64,000 nt of DNA from Erythrobacter sp. (GTDB lineage: Bacteria > Pseudomonadota > Alphaproteobacteria > Sphingomonadales > Sphingomonadaceae), in assembly GCF_030066995.1 (NCBI RefSeq), contig NZ_JASJAP010000006.1, forward strand, positions 124,001 through 188,000, given 5' to 3'. Every line of letters begins with the position of its first letter. The stretch's first letter is position 1. Both the position numbers and the translations under genes were made by a program. Below the pieces are notes generated by a model. That model saw only the letters and a list, made by a program, of their open reading frames with translations. It did no database searches and was not told where the DNA came from. This document shows positions 1 through 9,035 of the stretch, one piece after another.

Positions 1-1
1 G

Positions 2-430
2 GGCCGCGCCTATTCACCCGATTTCAACTTTTCAAGCTCGCCGGCTTTGCCCCAGGAAGAGATACTCTCGCGCATCCTCTTCGGCAGCTCGGTAGCCAAT
101 CTGTCCGCGCTCGAGGCGGTCCAGCTGGCGCAGTCGCTCAACGCCTTGAGCGGATCGGGGGGAGGCCTCAACCCGCTGGGTTCTTTGCGCTCGGCGACAG
201 GGATCGATCGGTTACGGCTTCTTGGTTCGGACGAACAGGCTGGCCGAGAGACTGCGCTGGCGGCGGGCCAGTACATTGCCGATGACATCTATGTCGAAGT
301 CATCACGGACGCGCGCGGGTTTACGGCAACCCAGCTTGAGCTCAGCCTGACGCCCGCCTTGTCCGTTCTGAGCCAGGCGGGCGGTCAGGGCGGGACCAAT
401 GTCAGCGTGCGATATCGCAAGGATTACTGA
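2..430 (+). CDS. tamB: TamB, C-terminal end (partial at window edge)
   Basis: This is the last 142 residues of a TamB-type protein, open to the left edge of the window. TamB spans the periplasm and works with the outer-membrane protein TamA in outer-membrane protein assembly and lipid transport. The visible part matches the conserved TamB C-terminus: a proline-rich segment, then LPQEEILSRILFG, a Gly/Ser/Leu-rich stretch, and a terminal beta-rich segment ending in VRYRKDY. The reading frame has no stop from base 2, so the true start lies outside. The stop overlaps the next ATG by one base (TGATG), which suggests translational coupling. Confidence 0.85.
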   Translation, partial: GRAYSPDFNFSSSPALPQEEILSRILFGSSVANLSALEAVQLAQSLNALSGSGGGLNPLGSLRSATGIDRLRLLGSDEQAGRETALAAGQYIADDIYVEVITDARGFTATQLELSLTPALSVLSQAGGQGGTNVSVRYRKDY

Positions 431-741
431 TGCGGACCGCCTTGATCCTGGGAACTCTTATTGTGCTCGCCCTTGTCCTTTACGCGCGCTACGGCGACGG
501 CGCTGATGAGGATTTCGACACCAAATTCGACCGCACCAGCGAGCGCTTGGATGCGATGTCCGAGCGTCTCGAAGCTGACCTGGAGAAGGCTGGAGCCGAC
601 AGTGGCCCAGCAAGAGGCCCAGCAGACGGCCCGGCAGACGGCTCAGCTAGCGGCCCGGAAAACGCCCCGGAAAGCGGCCCGGCAAGCGATCGAGCGAACG
701 AACCGAGCCCCTCAGTCCTGGACCGCCAGGAGGCTGGATAG
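430..741 (+). CDS. Small single-pass membrane protein, function unknown
   Basis: The product is 103 residues. Residues 3-19 form one hydrophobic N-terminal segment. An acidic coiled-coil-like part follows (ERLDAMSERLEADLEKA), then a low-complexity tail built from repeated G-P-A-D-G and S-G-P-E units. No enzymatic domain is visible. It starts inside the tamB stop codon, so it is probably co-translated with tamB, and it may be an envelope-anchored accessory. Its last 30 bases overlap the convergent metalloprotease gene. I do not recognise the family, and the tail composition partly reflects the local GC-rich repeats. Confidence 0.55.
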   Translation: MRTALILGTLIVLALVLYARYGDGADEDFDTKFDRTSERLDAMSERLEADLEKAGADSGPARGPADGPADGSASGPENAPESGPASDRANEPSPSVLDRQEAG

Positions 742-3192
742 GTCCATCCAGTTTTCCTCCCCTATCGGATCGCCAGGCGGAGTTCTGACGACCCGCGACA
801 GGGAACGCGCCATCTGTTCGCGCTGCTCAGCATCAAGCAGCCGGCGTGAAAGGCTCAGCGCCCACGCCCGCTCTGGGGCGGTCGATCCGCGTGTCGCGAG
901 CGCGTTGCCGATCTCGGTAAGCCTCTGGTCAAGAACGGCGGCGACTTCCGGGCTGGCGTCCGGTCGAAGCGACACTTGAGCCATCGTTACGATCGTGCGG
1001 TACGCTATGCGCCGTGCCAGAGGGGTTCCAGTCTCCGCCATCACCCGGTCAGCCAACGCATCCACCAGTTCCTCGACCCCCAACGCTTCTGGATCCGCCT
1101 GATGCTGCAAAGCGAGCCGCGAGAGCCGGCGCGGGGCGATCAGGCTTTGCACGGACAATTGCGTGGCAACGTCGGCGGCGACGAAGGGGTCGAAGACCGG
1201 GCCGCCAGCGGTAGCGAATATCTCCGTATCGTACTGGCGATCGCTGGTGCCGTTCTGCGCGGCTGAGAGCAGGGGCAGAAGGTCTTGCGGCACCCGCAAG
1301 GCCTCGAGCGTCAACGTTGCCAGTATCGCTTCCAAAGCCGCGCGCTGACGCGGCGGCGAAACCGCTTTCGCCGCTTCACGCCCACCGCCCTTGATGGCGT
1401 ATTTGAAATCAAGCCCGCCGATCTGCTTGGAGGCCGCGACCACCTGATAGCGGTGCAGGAGCCAGAGCGGCACGAACCGGCGGCGAAGATTTGCCACGGG
1501 TTCGCCGGGGCTCAGCGCGTCGAGCCCAAAGCGCGATAGCGCGGCGGCGCGAACATCCATCAATCGGTTGAGCTCAGCGACAGGATCCGCGCCATCGTCC
1601 CAGAGTCCACCCCAGGCGTAAGCCGTATCGGGCGCGCGGGCGTTGTCGTCCTTTACGTAGCGGAAGCGCTCAGCCAATTCCGCCGTCTCTTGCGCTCCGG
1701 CGTCGCCGTACAGCCAGCGCACGGTCGCGATATCCCACGATCCTATCCCCTTGGCATAGGCATCGGACAGGTCGGGCCGTCCGTTCACGAGGCCAATGCG
1801 CGGCGAGGGATAATCCATCACCGAGGCGCGCCCTTGCGTGCTGGCGGCGAAGTTGTGCGAGAAGCCAAGCGTGTGCCCAACCTCATGCGCGCCCAGTTGG
1901 CGCAGGCGATCGAGCGCGACTTCCACCGGATCGTTCGCGCCGCCACTGCCAAGCTTGTCCGCGCCCACTAACGCCTGAAAGATCTGGATGTCCTGGCGCG
2001 CGCGCAGGGACCCCAGAACGACCATACCTTTGATAATCTCGCCGGTGCGCGGATCGACAATCTGCTGACCGTAGGCCCAGCCGCGTGTCGCCCGATCAAC
2101 CCAATTGATCATGTTGTAGCGCGCATCGAGCGGATCGGCCCCTTCGGGCAGCATCTCCACTCGATAGGCGTCGATAAATCCCGCCGCGTCGAACGCATCC
2201 GCCCACCAGCCTGCCCCTTCGAGCACAGCGGAGCGGATCGGCTCGGGCGTGTTGCGATCGAGGTAGAAGACGATTGGCCTTTTGACGGGCGAACGCTCCG
2301 CCGCAGGATCGAGCTTTTCGAGCCGGAAGCGATTGGCAAAGTCGTAGACGACCGACTCAGCCAAGGTCGCGGAGTAGTCCACCACCTGCGTCGATATGCC
2401 GCCGAGCCTGGGATCGAATCGGCGCGGCACAAAGCCCGGTTCGGGCAGTCGGATGAAGCTGTGATGCACTCGAAACGTAATCGACCTGGGCTCAGGCGCA
2501 ATGTTCTCCACCTCGGCACCCGGCTGATCGGAAACGAAGGTCTGGATCGCGTCGATCTCCAGATTCTCGGGAAACACTTTGACCGAAGCCGGATCGGCAA
2601 AGCTGAGCGTGTCGTCGATTTTGAAACCTTTGCCCGCAATCGTGCTGGCGGCGTCGAGGCCGAAGGAAGCCCGGCTCTGGTTGAGAGAATTGGCAACTCC
2701 AAGGGCATCGCGCTTCAGGAACGGCGCTATGTCTACAACGAGCCGACCGTCCTCAAGCGCCTCATCGATAACGGTTACCCAGACCATCGACGTGCCGAAA
2801 TCGCTCGCCACCGCTGCGCGCTGCGCGGCATCACCGCGACTGGCGCGAAAGCGCGGGTTCTCGAATTCCACCGCCACCTTGCCACCGATCCGCCTGAACG
2901 CGAGCAATTGGGTGTTACCGGTTCGCCCCCGGTCGAGAGTAAGCGGCGCAGAACCCAGCCCAGTGCGAAGCGCCGTACTGTAAAGCATCCGCAGCGCGAC
3001 ACCGTCCTCAGCGGGAGCCGGAAGGGTGAGAAGGATGCGCCCCTTGCTCTGATCAACCCGGACCGGCATCAACGCCGTCTCACCGGCGGGAGCCACGATC
3101 TCCTCAAGCCCGGACTGCGCGCTGAGCGGCCAAAGGGGAAACGCCAGAGCAATCAACACTGTCACGAGACGCAAACGGCGGTTGGACGGCAT
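712..3192 (-). CDS. Secreted zinc-dependent metalloprotease (DUF5117/DUF4953 type)
   Basis: This predicted exported zinc protease has 826 residues. The signal peptide is residues 1-26, ending LSAQ. The metzincin-like motif HEVGHTLGFSHN is at about residues 436-447, with three His ligands and the catalytic Glu. It is followed by SVMDYPSPRI, which looks like the Met-turn. Length and layout fit the family annotated as zinc-dependent metalloprotease with DUF5117 N-terminal and DUF4953 catalytic parts. The ATG at 3192 is preferred because AAAGGAG lies 6 bases upstream and a signal peptide follows directly; the frame is open further upstream but that part is not signal-like. Its substrate is unknown. 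Confidence 0.85.
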   Translation of the reverse strand: MPSNRRLRLVTVLIALAFPLWPLSAQSGLEEIVAPAGETALMPVRVDQSKGRILLTLPAPAEDGVALRMLYSTALRTGLGSAPLTLDRGRTGNTQLLAFRRIGGKVAVEFENPRFRASRGDAAQRAAVASDFGTSMVWVTVIDEALEDGRLVVDIAPFLKRDALGVANSLNQSRASFGLDAASTIAGKGFKIDDTLSFADPASVKVFPENLEIDAIQTFVSDQPGAEVENIAPEPRSITFRVHHSFIRLPEPGFVPRRFDPRLGGISTQVVDYSATLAESVVYDFANRFRLEKLDPAAERSPVKRPIVFYLDRNTPEPIRSAVLEGAGWWADAFDAAGFIDAYRVEMLPEGADPLDARYNMINWVDRATRGWAYGQQIVDPRTGEIIKGMVVLGSLRARQDIQIFQALVGADKLGSGGANDPVEVALDRLRQLGAHEVGHTLGFSHNFAASTQGRASVMDYPSPRIGLVNGRPDLSDAYAKGIGSWDIATVRWLYGDAGAQETAELAERFRYVKDDNARAPDTAYAWGGLWDDGADPVAELNRLMDVRAAALSRFGLDALSPGEPVANLRRRFVPLWLLHRYQVVAASKQIGGLDFKYAIKGGGREAAKAVSPPRQRAALEAILATLTLEALRVPQDLLPLLSAAQNGTSDRQYDTEIFATAGGPVFDPFVAADVATQLSVQSLIAPRRLSRLALQHQADPEALGVEELVDALADRVMAETGTPLARRIAYRTIVTMAQVSLRPDASPEVAAVLDQRLTEIGNALATRGSTAPERAWALSLSRRLLDAEQREQMARSLSRVVRTPPGDPIGEENWMDLSSLLAVQD

Positions 3193-3406
3193 AGCGCTCC
3201 TTTCGATCTTGCGCGCATTCAGCATCACGCCAGCGAACATGGTTGAGCAAGACCATCCCAAGCGCAAGCCGGAACGAGACGCCGGATCGCGCTCGCTGGC
3301 TAGCAAGTCCCGTTCCTCCTGGACTCGAGCCTTGCCAATGCGTGGCTCGAGAGTGTGGATAGCCTGCCGCAAAACTTCGCCATGCGGGCGGTTTGCCTTG
3401 CGTCCT

Positions 3407-4033
3407 TCACTCTCGAACGCGCAGGCCGTTTAGAACAAGGTCGATATGCGTCTGGGCGAAGGCCTCTGTATCGAGGGGCAGGAAATCGTCGAACACAGTC
3501 TTCCACACGCTTGCCAGGATTGCCGATCCCATCACCGCCTTGGTGTAGAATTCGCCTTCCGGTTTTCGGAACTCGCCGCGCTCGATGCCAAAATCGATTG
3601 TGGCGCGAATGGCGGTCAGGGCGCGAAGCAATATCGTGTTGAAGTAGAACTCTTTTACCTCGGGAAAGTTTGGTCCCTCGGCTATGACGAGCCGCATCAC
3701 TTGCCTGCGCTCCTCTTTCATGACGCGCGAATAGAAGAACTCGAACTGAGCGCGCAGACGATCCGCCGCCGAGGCATTGGGTTCGAACACCATGCCCTCA
3801 ACCTCTTCAAGAACGGGCAACATGGTCTCACGCAGAACCGCTTTGAAGAGTTCCTCCTTGCCGTCGAAATACAGGTAGACCGTGCCCTTGGCCGCACCGG
3901 ATTCTTCGCTCACGTCATCGATCTTGGCGTTGGCGTAGCCGACCTTCGAAAACACTCGCAACGCAGCCGCTATCACCTCTTTGCGCCGCTTCTCGGCACG
4001 CGGCGTTAGTTCCCTGTTGATAGTCAAATTCAT
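3407..4033 (-). CDS. TetR/AcrR family transcriptional regulator
   Basis: The protein is 208 residues. The N-terminal helix-turn-helix covers about residues 14-60, with the family signature GYANAKIDDVSEESGAAKG then TVYLYFDGKEELF. The C-terminal ligand domain is all-helical. Such repressors usually bind a palindrome near their own promoter and release it on sensing a small molecule. The gene reads away from the efflux genes beginning at 5186, a common arrangement for TetR-controlled HlyD/ABC-2 pumps. A GACTG-N2-CAGTC palindrome lies about 95 bases upstream of its start. Control of the pump is inferred from position only. Confidence 0.88.
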   Translation of the reverse strand: MNLTINRELTPRAEKRRKEVIAAALRVFSKVGYANAKIDDVSEESGAAKGTVYLYFDGKEELFKAVLRETMLPVLEEVEGMVFEPNASAADRLRAQFEFFYSRVMKEERRQVMRLVIAEGPNFPEVKEFYFNTILLRALTAIRATIDFGIERGEFRKPEGEFYTKAVMGSAILASVWKTVFDDFLPLDTEAFAQTHIDLVLNGLRVRE

Positions 4034-4127
4034 TCCTTCCCCAAACTCGCGCGTCGCGAGTCACCCTTTCCTAGCAGAGCGAGGCGCCAGGGATGAAGTC
4101 CGCAGGGTGAAGATTGATCTTGAATTA

Positions 4128-4139
4128 GACTGACCAGTC
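4128..4139. promoter_or_regulatory. Candidate TetR operator palindrome
   Basis: The 12-base element is GACTG-AC-CAGTC, with perfect 5-base arms. It lies between the TetR gene and the divergent genes, where an autoregulatory operator is expected. The match is to the general shape of TetR operators, not to a site characterised for this protein. Confidence 0.4.
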
Positions 4140-4158
4140 ATGTTAGCGATTCTGGCAG

Positions 4159-4239
4159 CGTGGATGTCCGGTAACAAAAGCGTCTCATATATGAGCCTTC
4201 GGGAGCACCCCCCATTGAACATCGCTCCGGACATCCACG
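4159..4239. repeat. 13-base inverted repeat with 55-base spacer
   Basis: CGTGGATGTCCGG at 4159-4171 is the exact reverse complement of the sequence at 4227-4239. The spacer has no clear coding potential and no T run follows, so a simple terminator is unlikely. It could be a regulator site pair or a cruciform. No function is assigned. Confidence 0.45.
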
Positions 4240-4461
4240 TGCACCCCAAATCCGATCGCAGGCAGGATTTAAGAACTACGGCGATCTGTGAGCCCCGTGA
4301 GCGTACCCTCTCGCAGCGCGAGGCCACCAACAGCGAGTGTAGCGGGGATGAAGCGACAAACCAGCTTGTGCCGCGCGGCCACCCCTCAGCCTCGATCGCC
4401 GATCCAGAGCTGGTCTGACACCGTCTGCAACACGCCCCCATCAACCAGAAGGAAAATTCGC

Positions 4462-4812
4462 ATGCCCCGTCCCCTGGCTTTCGCGCTTCCGATCGCGCTT
4501 TTCACAAGCGCTGCGCCCGCCCTTGCCGAACCCGAGGTGCTCACCGCAGCGGAGATCCGCAAGGAGATCATCGACGTCGAGCTGAAGGGAAAGCGTTTTT
4601 TCATGACCGCGACCATCTTCCATTCGAGCGATGGAACGTCGAAGATCAGAGCCCCAGTGCGCAAACGCGACGGCACCTGGGAAATCAAGGGCAACGAGCT
4701 TTGCATCACCTGGGAAAAGGAAGACGAAACCGATTGCGTGCGCTTTGAACGCCGCGGCGAAGGCAAGTATCGCATCGAGCCCCTGGGCCTCAATATCGAA
4801 GCCAAGTCCTAG
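4462..4812 (+). CDS. Small secreted protein, function unknown
   Basis: The product is 116 residues with a clear signal peptide (residues 1-21, ending APALA). The mature part of about 95 residues is charged and beta-rich. It contains two Cys (in LCITW and TDCVRF) that could form a disulfide. No catalytic motif is visible. The start at 4462 has AGAAGGA upstream and is followed at once by the signal peptide; a longer in-frame reading from 4288 is not protein-like. It resembles short periplasmic proteins of sphingomonads, but I cannot name a family. It lies between the TetR gene and the efflux operon and may share their control. Confidence 0.65.
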   Translation: MPRPLAFALPIALFTSAAPALAEPEVLTAAEIRKEIIDVELKGKRFFMTATIFHSSDGTSKIRAPVRKRDGTWEIKGNELCITWEKEDETDCVRFERRGEGKYRIEPLGLNIEAKS

Positions 4813-5185
4813 ATCGGGAACGGCTCTTCGATGGCACTGGCTGCGGTTGGCCCCGGCCCCACTCATAACGCGCCGCCAGCTGATCCAGACAGTGCTCGCA
4901 AGAAGCTGCGCGACCGGCCGGGTAAAAATGATCGCAGTGCAGGCCCATGCGGCTATGCTGCAGCAATGGCGCGCGATTCAGTCCCAGCAGGCACAGTTGG
5001 CTGTCCTCATCCTGTCCAAGAACGCGATCCATCGCCTCGCTCAGCCCACAATCGCCACAGCGCCAATACACAACCGAAAGTGACGGACGTTGACCAAGCC
5101 GAACACCCGCGCAATGACAGGCTTTGCGCGGACACATCCCATGACGATTTCGACACACCACCAACCCGAACATGAAGGTTAAGCG
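4813..5185. other. Intergenic stretch ahead of efflux operon
   Basis: No well-supported gene is seen. On the minus strand a Cys-rich reading frame (about 5173-4790, several C-x2-C pairs) is open. It has no ribosome binding site and overlaps the 3' end of the secreted-protein gene, so I do not call it. The right end carries AAGGTTAAGCG, the ribosome binding site of the HlyD gene. Confidence 0.5.
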
Positions 5186-6187
5186 ATGAGACGCACGCTT
5201 GTTCTTGCCGCAGCGCTGGTCGCTGTTCTGATCGCCGCTTACGCGACCTCAGGATTTGGATTGTTCAGTAGCGAAGAGACCGAACTCAAGCTCTATGGCA
5301 ATGTCGATATTCGTGAGGTCGATATGGCCTTTGAGGTCAGCGGGCGGATCGATGGCGTTGCGGTTGACGAAGGCGACAGGGTTAGGGAAGGCGATCTCCT
5401 TGCGCGCATCGACCCGTCGCAAAGCCGCGATCAGTTGGCGCAAGCCGAAGCGCGCGTCGCTCAGGCCCGTGCCGATCTGCGACGGCTTGAGACCGGCAAT
5501 CGTGCACAGGATATTCGCCAGGCCGAAGCCCGTGTCGCCTCGGCTCAAGCGACGCTGGAAAGAGCGCAAGCCGATTACGCTCGCCGTGAGGGCCTGATCG
5601 GCGAAGGTGCAATCAGTCGCGGCGTGTGGGATCAGACCGTCGCGCAGCTCCGCCAGAGCGAGGCGCAATTCGCGGAGGCCAATCAAGCCCTTTCACTGCA
5701 ACGCGAGGGCGCGCGCGCCGAAGATATCGCAGCGGCAAGAGCTCAGGTCGAAAGCGCACTCGCCGACCGATCGTCGATCAACACCAATTTGAGCGACACG
5801 CAGCTCACAGCGCCCGTGGATGGTACGGTGATCACGCGAGCGATCGAGCCTGGAAGCCTTGTGCAACCCGGCGTTACAGCCTTCACAATCGCAATCGACC
5901 GCCCTCTTCGAGTGCGCGCCTATGTGGCCGAGACCGACCTTTCGAAAGTCGCGCCCGGAATGAGTGTGACGATACGCGCCGACGGCAATCCCAACGAGTA
6001 TAGCGGAACAATAGGCTTTATCTCGCCGCGCGCGGAGTTCACGCCGAAATCCGTAGAGACCGAGGATCTGCGGACAGACCTGGTCTATCGCCTGCGCATC
6101 AAGGTGGAAAACCCCGATGGCAGACTGCGCCAAGGTCAGCCTGTGACAGTCACTGTCCCCTCAAGCTCCGAACCCGAGCAGAATTGA
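5186..6187 (+). CDS. HlyD-family membrane fusion protein of ABC efflux system
   Basis: This is the periplasmic adaptor of a tripartite pump, 333 residues. It has an N-terminal membrane anchor (about residues 4-24), a split lipoyl domain (first half around EVSGRIDGVAVDEGDRV, second half around LTAPVDGTVI) and a central Ala/Gln/Arg-rich coiled coil (about 85-195). A beta-barrel part follows, ending at the C-terminus. Length and order fit the YbhG/YhiI class that partners ABC-2 permeases. Its stop overlaps or abuts the ATPase start. The four downstream genes complete the transporter from inner to outer membrane. Confidence 0.92.
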   Translation: MRRTLVLAAALVAVLIAAYATSGFGLFSSEETELKLYGNVDIREVDMAFEVSGRIDGVAVDEGDRVREGDLLARIDPSQSRDQLAQAEARVAQARADLRRLETGNRAQDIRQAEARVASAQATLERAQADYARREGLIGEGAISRGVWDQTVAQLRQSEAQFAEANQALSLQREGARAEDIAAARAQVESALADRSSINTNLSDTQLTAPVDGTVITRAIEPGSLVQPGVTAFTIAIDRPLRVRAYVAETDLSKVAPGMSVTIRADGNPNEYSGTIGFISPRAEFTPKSVETEDLRTDLVYRLRIKVENPDGRLRQGQPVTVTVPSSSEPEQN

Positions 6188-6189
6188 GT

Positions 6190-7911
6190 ATGGGCACGGC
6201 TGTCGCCCGCGTCCGCGATCTTGTGAAGCGCTTTGACGAAGGTCAGCATCCTGCGCTGGACATGGTTTCGATGACGATCGAAACCGGCGGGGTAACCGGG
6301 TTGGTCGGGCCAGACGGGGCCGGCAAGACCACTCTGGTGCGCATCCTTGCCGGATTGATGGACCCCAGCAGCGGAATTCTGGAGGTCATGGGAAAGGAAC
6401 CGGGCAAGACTTTGGAAGCGATTGGCTACATGCCGCAGCGCTTTGGTCTTTATGAAGATCTGTCCGTAATCCAGAACCTCAATCTCTACGCCGATATGCG
6501 CGCCGTGGCGCCGGAAGAGCGCGAGGCGGTCTTTACGCAACTGCTTGACTTCACCGACCTTGACCGGTTCCGCCAAAGGTTGGCTGGCAACTTGTCTGGC
6601 GGCATGAAGCAAAAGCTTGGGTTGGCATGCGCTCTGGTGAAGACACCGCGTCTGCTTCTGCTGGATGAACCCAGCGTTGGCGTCGACCCCATCTCGCGCC
6701 GAGAGCTGTGGGCGATGGTGCAGGAGTTGACCGGCGAAGGGATCGGCGTCCTGTGGTCAACCGCCTATCTGGACGAAGCGGAGAAATGCGACACGGTCTA
6801 TCTGCTTAATGAAGGCAAGCTCTTATTCGATGGGCCGCCCAAGGCCCTCACCGGCGCGGTCGAAGACAGGGTCGTCCAGGTGACAGACTATGATGGCACG
6901 CCGCGTCGGTTGCTCACCAGGTTACTCGACCGGGAAGATGTGGTCGACGGGACAATCCAGGGGAGTTCCTTGCGCCTGCTGCTTGACCAACCCGACGCCC
7001 TGGAGGGCGAAACGGGCTTTGCGAAAGCGAAAGTGGCACCGCGTTTCGAGGACGGCTTCATCGAACGCCTGGGCGGTGGCCCAAAGGGCACAAGCCCGCT
7101 CGCGCAGGCATATCGTTCCATTGATGCAGGAAACCGGCCCGCCATCGAGGCTCACGGACTGACGAAACGATTTGGCGATTTCACCGCTGCCAGCGATATC
7201 AGCTTCGAGGTGCCCTATGGATCGATCTTCGGGCTCCTGGGCCCAAACGGAGCGGGCAAATCGACAACTTTCAAGATGCTTTGCGGGCTGCTCACGCCCA
7301 CTGAGGGCGATGGATCTGTCGCTGGCAACAATCTTCTCAGCGCGCGCGGTCGGGCTCGCGCGGCGCTCGGCTACATGGCCCAGAAATTCTCGCTTTATGG
7401 AGATCTTTCTGTCGCGCAGAACCTGAACTTCTTCGCAGGCGCATATGGCCTCGAAAAAGGCAGAGCGCGGTCGGCGATTGAGCGGGTGACCGAGATTTTC
7501 GACCTGGGCGATGTGATGGGAACCAACGCAGGCGGCCTGCCGCTCGGGTTCAAGCAACGTCTGGCCCTTGCCGCCGCCGTCTTGCACGAGCCGCCCGTGC
7601 TTTTCCTTGATGAACCGACCAGCGGAGTGGACCCGGTTACGCGTCGCGAGTTCTGGACACATATCAACGGCCTGGTGGAAAAGGGGGTCGCGGTCCTCGT
7701 CACCACGCATTTTATGGAAGAAGCGGAATATTGCGACACCATTACGCTGATTTACCGCGCCAAGCAGATTGCAAACGGCACTCCGGACCAGCTCAAGGCG
7801 GAGGCCGCACAGATGGCTGGGCTCGACAGGCCGACAATGGAAGAAACGTTCATCGCAATGATCGAAGCGAGCGAAGCCAAGCTTGAGGCCCAGGCGAGCC
7901 GCGCGGCATGA
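6190..7911 (+). CDS. Fused two-domain ABC transporter ATPase (YbhF-like)
   Basis: This cytoplasmic ATPase has two nucleotide-binding domains in one chain of 573 residues. Domain 1 has Walker A GPDGAGKTT at about 40-48, signature LSGGMKQKL and Walker B LLLLDEPSVGVDP. Domain 2 has Walker A GPNGAGKST at about 351-359 and Walker B LFLDEPTSGVDP. Its signature is LPLGFKQRL in place of LSGGQ, a known variant in YbhF/RbbA-type proteins. I choose the ATG at 6190; a TTG at 6184, overlapping the HlyD stop, is also possible. It should drive the two ABC-2 permeases downstream. Confidence 0.93.
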   Translation: MGTAVARVRDLVKRFDEGQHPALDMVSMTIETGGVTGLVGPDGAGKTTLVRILAGLMDPSSGILEVMGKEPGKTLEAIGYMPQRFGLYEDLSVIQNLNLYADMRAVAPEEREAVFTQLLDFTDLDRFRQRLAGNLSGGMKQKLGLACALVKTPRLLLLDEPSVGVDPISRRELWAMVQELTGEGIGVLWSTAYLDEAEKCDTVYLLNEGKLLFDGPPKALTGAVEDRVVQVTDYDGTPRRLLTRLLDREDVVDGTIQGSSLRLLLDQPDALEGETGFAKAKVAPRFEDGFIERLGGGPKGTSPLAQAYRSIDAGNRPAIEAHGLTKRFGDFTAASDISFEVPYGSIFGLLGPNGAGKSTTFKMLCGLLTPTEGDGSVAGNNLLSARGRARAALGYMAQKFSLYGDLSVAQNLNFFAGAYGLEKGRARSAIERVTEIFDLGDVMGTNAGGLPLGFKQRLALAAAVLHEPPVLFLDEPTSGVDPVTRREFWTHINGLVEKGVAVLVTTHFMEEAEYCDTITLIYRAKQIANGTPDQLKAEAAQMAGLDRPTMEETFIAMIEASEAKLEAQASRAA

Positions 7912-9035
7912 AATCGCCGCTTGATCCAGGCCGGGTTCGGGCCCTTATCGTCAAGGAAAGCGCGCAAATCTTTCGCGATCCCTCGACGGTGCTTATCGCC
8001 TTCGTGCTGCCTGTAATCCTGCTCTTCCTGTTCGGTTACGCGATAAATCTGGACAGCTCGACGACACGGATCGGGCTCGCCGTCCATGACGAAAGTGCGG
8101 CGGCGCAGTCTCTCGCAGAGGCCTATCGCACCAGCCCCTTTTTCGAAGTCACCAACGCCAAAAGCGTCGCGCCGCTCAAAGAGATGCTCATTGCGGGTGA
8201 GATACGCGGCATCGTTGTAATTCCACAGGATTTCGGGGCCGGGTTTGAGCAGGACAATGCGCCGCCCATTCAAGTCATCGCCGATGGCTCGCTGCCAAAC
8301 GCGGCCAACTTCACGACCGGCTATTCTCAAGGGGTTCGCAACACGTGGGCGGCCAACGAAGCCGCGGCTCAAGGGCTGAGCGCCGGTCCGGCCATCGATC
8401 TGTCGCTGCGCTATTGGTACAATCCGTCGCTGACCAGCCGCCTATTTCTTGTGCCCGGCGCGATCGCAATCGTCATGACGATGATCGGCACGCTGCTCAC
8501 CAGCCTGGTCATCGCGCGTGAGTGGGAACGCGGGACGATGGAAGCCATGATGGCAACGCCCATGCGGATGACCGAATTTCTGGCATCCAAGATCGTGCCC
8601 TACTTCCTTCTTTCCCTTGGCTCCATGGCGATTTGCACGATCCTGGCCATGCTCATTTTCGGCGTGCCCTTGCGCGGTTCCGTGCTGGCGCTGGTCATCC
8701 TGTCCGTCGCCTATCTCATGCCAGCGCTTGGTCAGGGTTTGCTGATCTCGGCAGCAACCAAGAATCAGTTTGTCGCAAGCCAGGTGGCGTTGCTTTCAGG
8801 CTTTCTTCCGACTTTCCTTTTGTCCGGTTTCCTTTTCGAGATCGCCTCCATGCCCCAATGGATCCAGGCGATTACGATCATCGTCCCCGCACGCTATTTC
8901 ATTCCCGGGCTGCAGACCATTTTCCTTACCGGCGACGTCTGGGAGATCCTGTGGCCGAGCGCCGCAATTCTGCTGCTGTTTGGCACGGCTTTCTTCACTC
9001 TTTGCTTCTGGGTCACACGTCGGAGCCTCGATTGA
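7908..9035 (+). CDS. ABC-2 type permease (YbhS-like), first subunit
   Basis: This inner-membrane permease has 375 residues. One TM helix lies near the N-terminus (VLIAFVLPVILLFLFGYAI). A periplasmic domain of about 140 residues follows, then five C-terminal TM helices, which is the ABC-2 layout of YbhS/YhhJ. The REWERGTMEAMMATP loop between TMs 2 and 3 is the conserved coupling element. It overlaps the ATPase gene by 4 bases (ATGA) and the next permease by one base, so the genes are tightly coupled. It pairs with the following permease to form the membrane channel. Confidence 0.92.
   Translation: MKSPLDPGRVRALIVKESAQIFRDPSTVLIAFVLPVILLFLFGYAINLDSSTTRIGLAVHDESAAAQSLAEAYRTSPFFEVTNAKSVAPLKEMLIAGEIRGIVVIPQDFGAGFEQDNAPPIQVIADGSLPNAANFTTGYSQGVRNTWAANEAAAQGLSAGPAIDLSLRYWYNPSLTSRLFLVPGAIAIVMTMIGTLLTSLVIAREWERGTMEAMMATPMRMTEFLASKIVPYFLLSLGSMAICTILAMLIFGVPLRGSVLALVILSVAYLMPALGQGLLISAATKNQFVASQVALLSGFLPTFLLSGFLFEIASMPQWIQAITIIVPARYFIPGLQTIFLTGDVWEILWPSAAILLLFGTAFFTLCFWVTRRSLD

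Larger units (their letters stand above)
4034..4461. other. Intergenic control region between TetR gene and secreted-protein gene
   Basis: No convincing gene is seen here. The stretch holds a short palindrome at 4128-4139 and a 13-base perfect inverted repeat (4159-4171 and 4227-4239). It separates two divergent genes, so it should hold both promoters. Confidence 0.6.

Noticed and set aside
4790..5173. Cys-rich minus-strand reading frame with several C-x2-C pairs ahead of the HlyD gene
   Set aside because: It has no ribosome binding site, overlaps the 3' end of the secreted-protein gene and matches no family I recognise. A homology search finding conserved Cys spacing would revive it.
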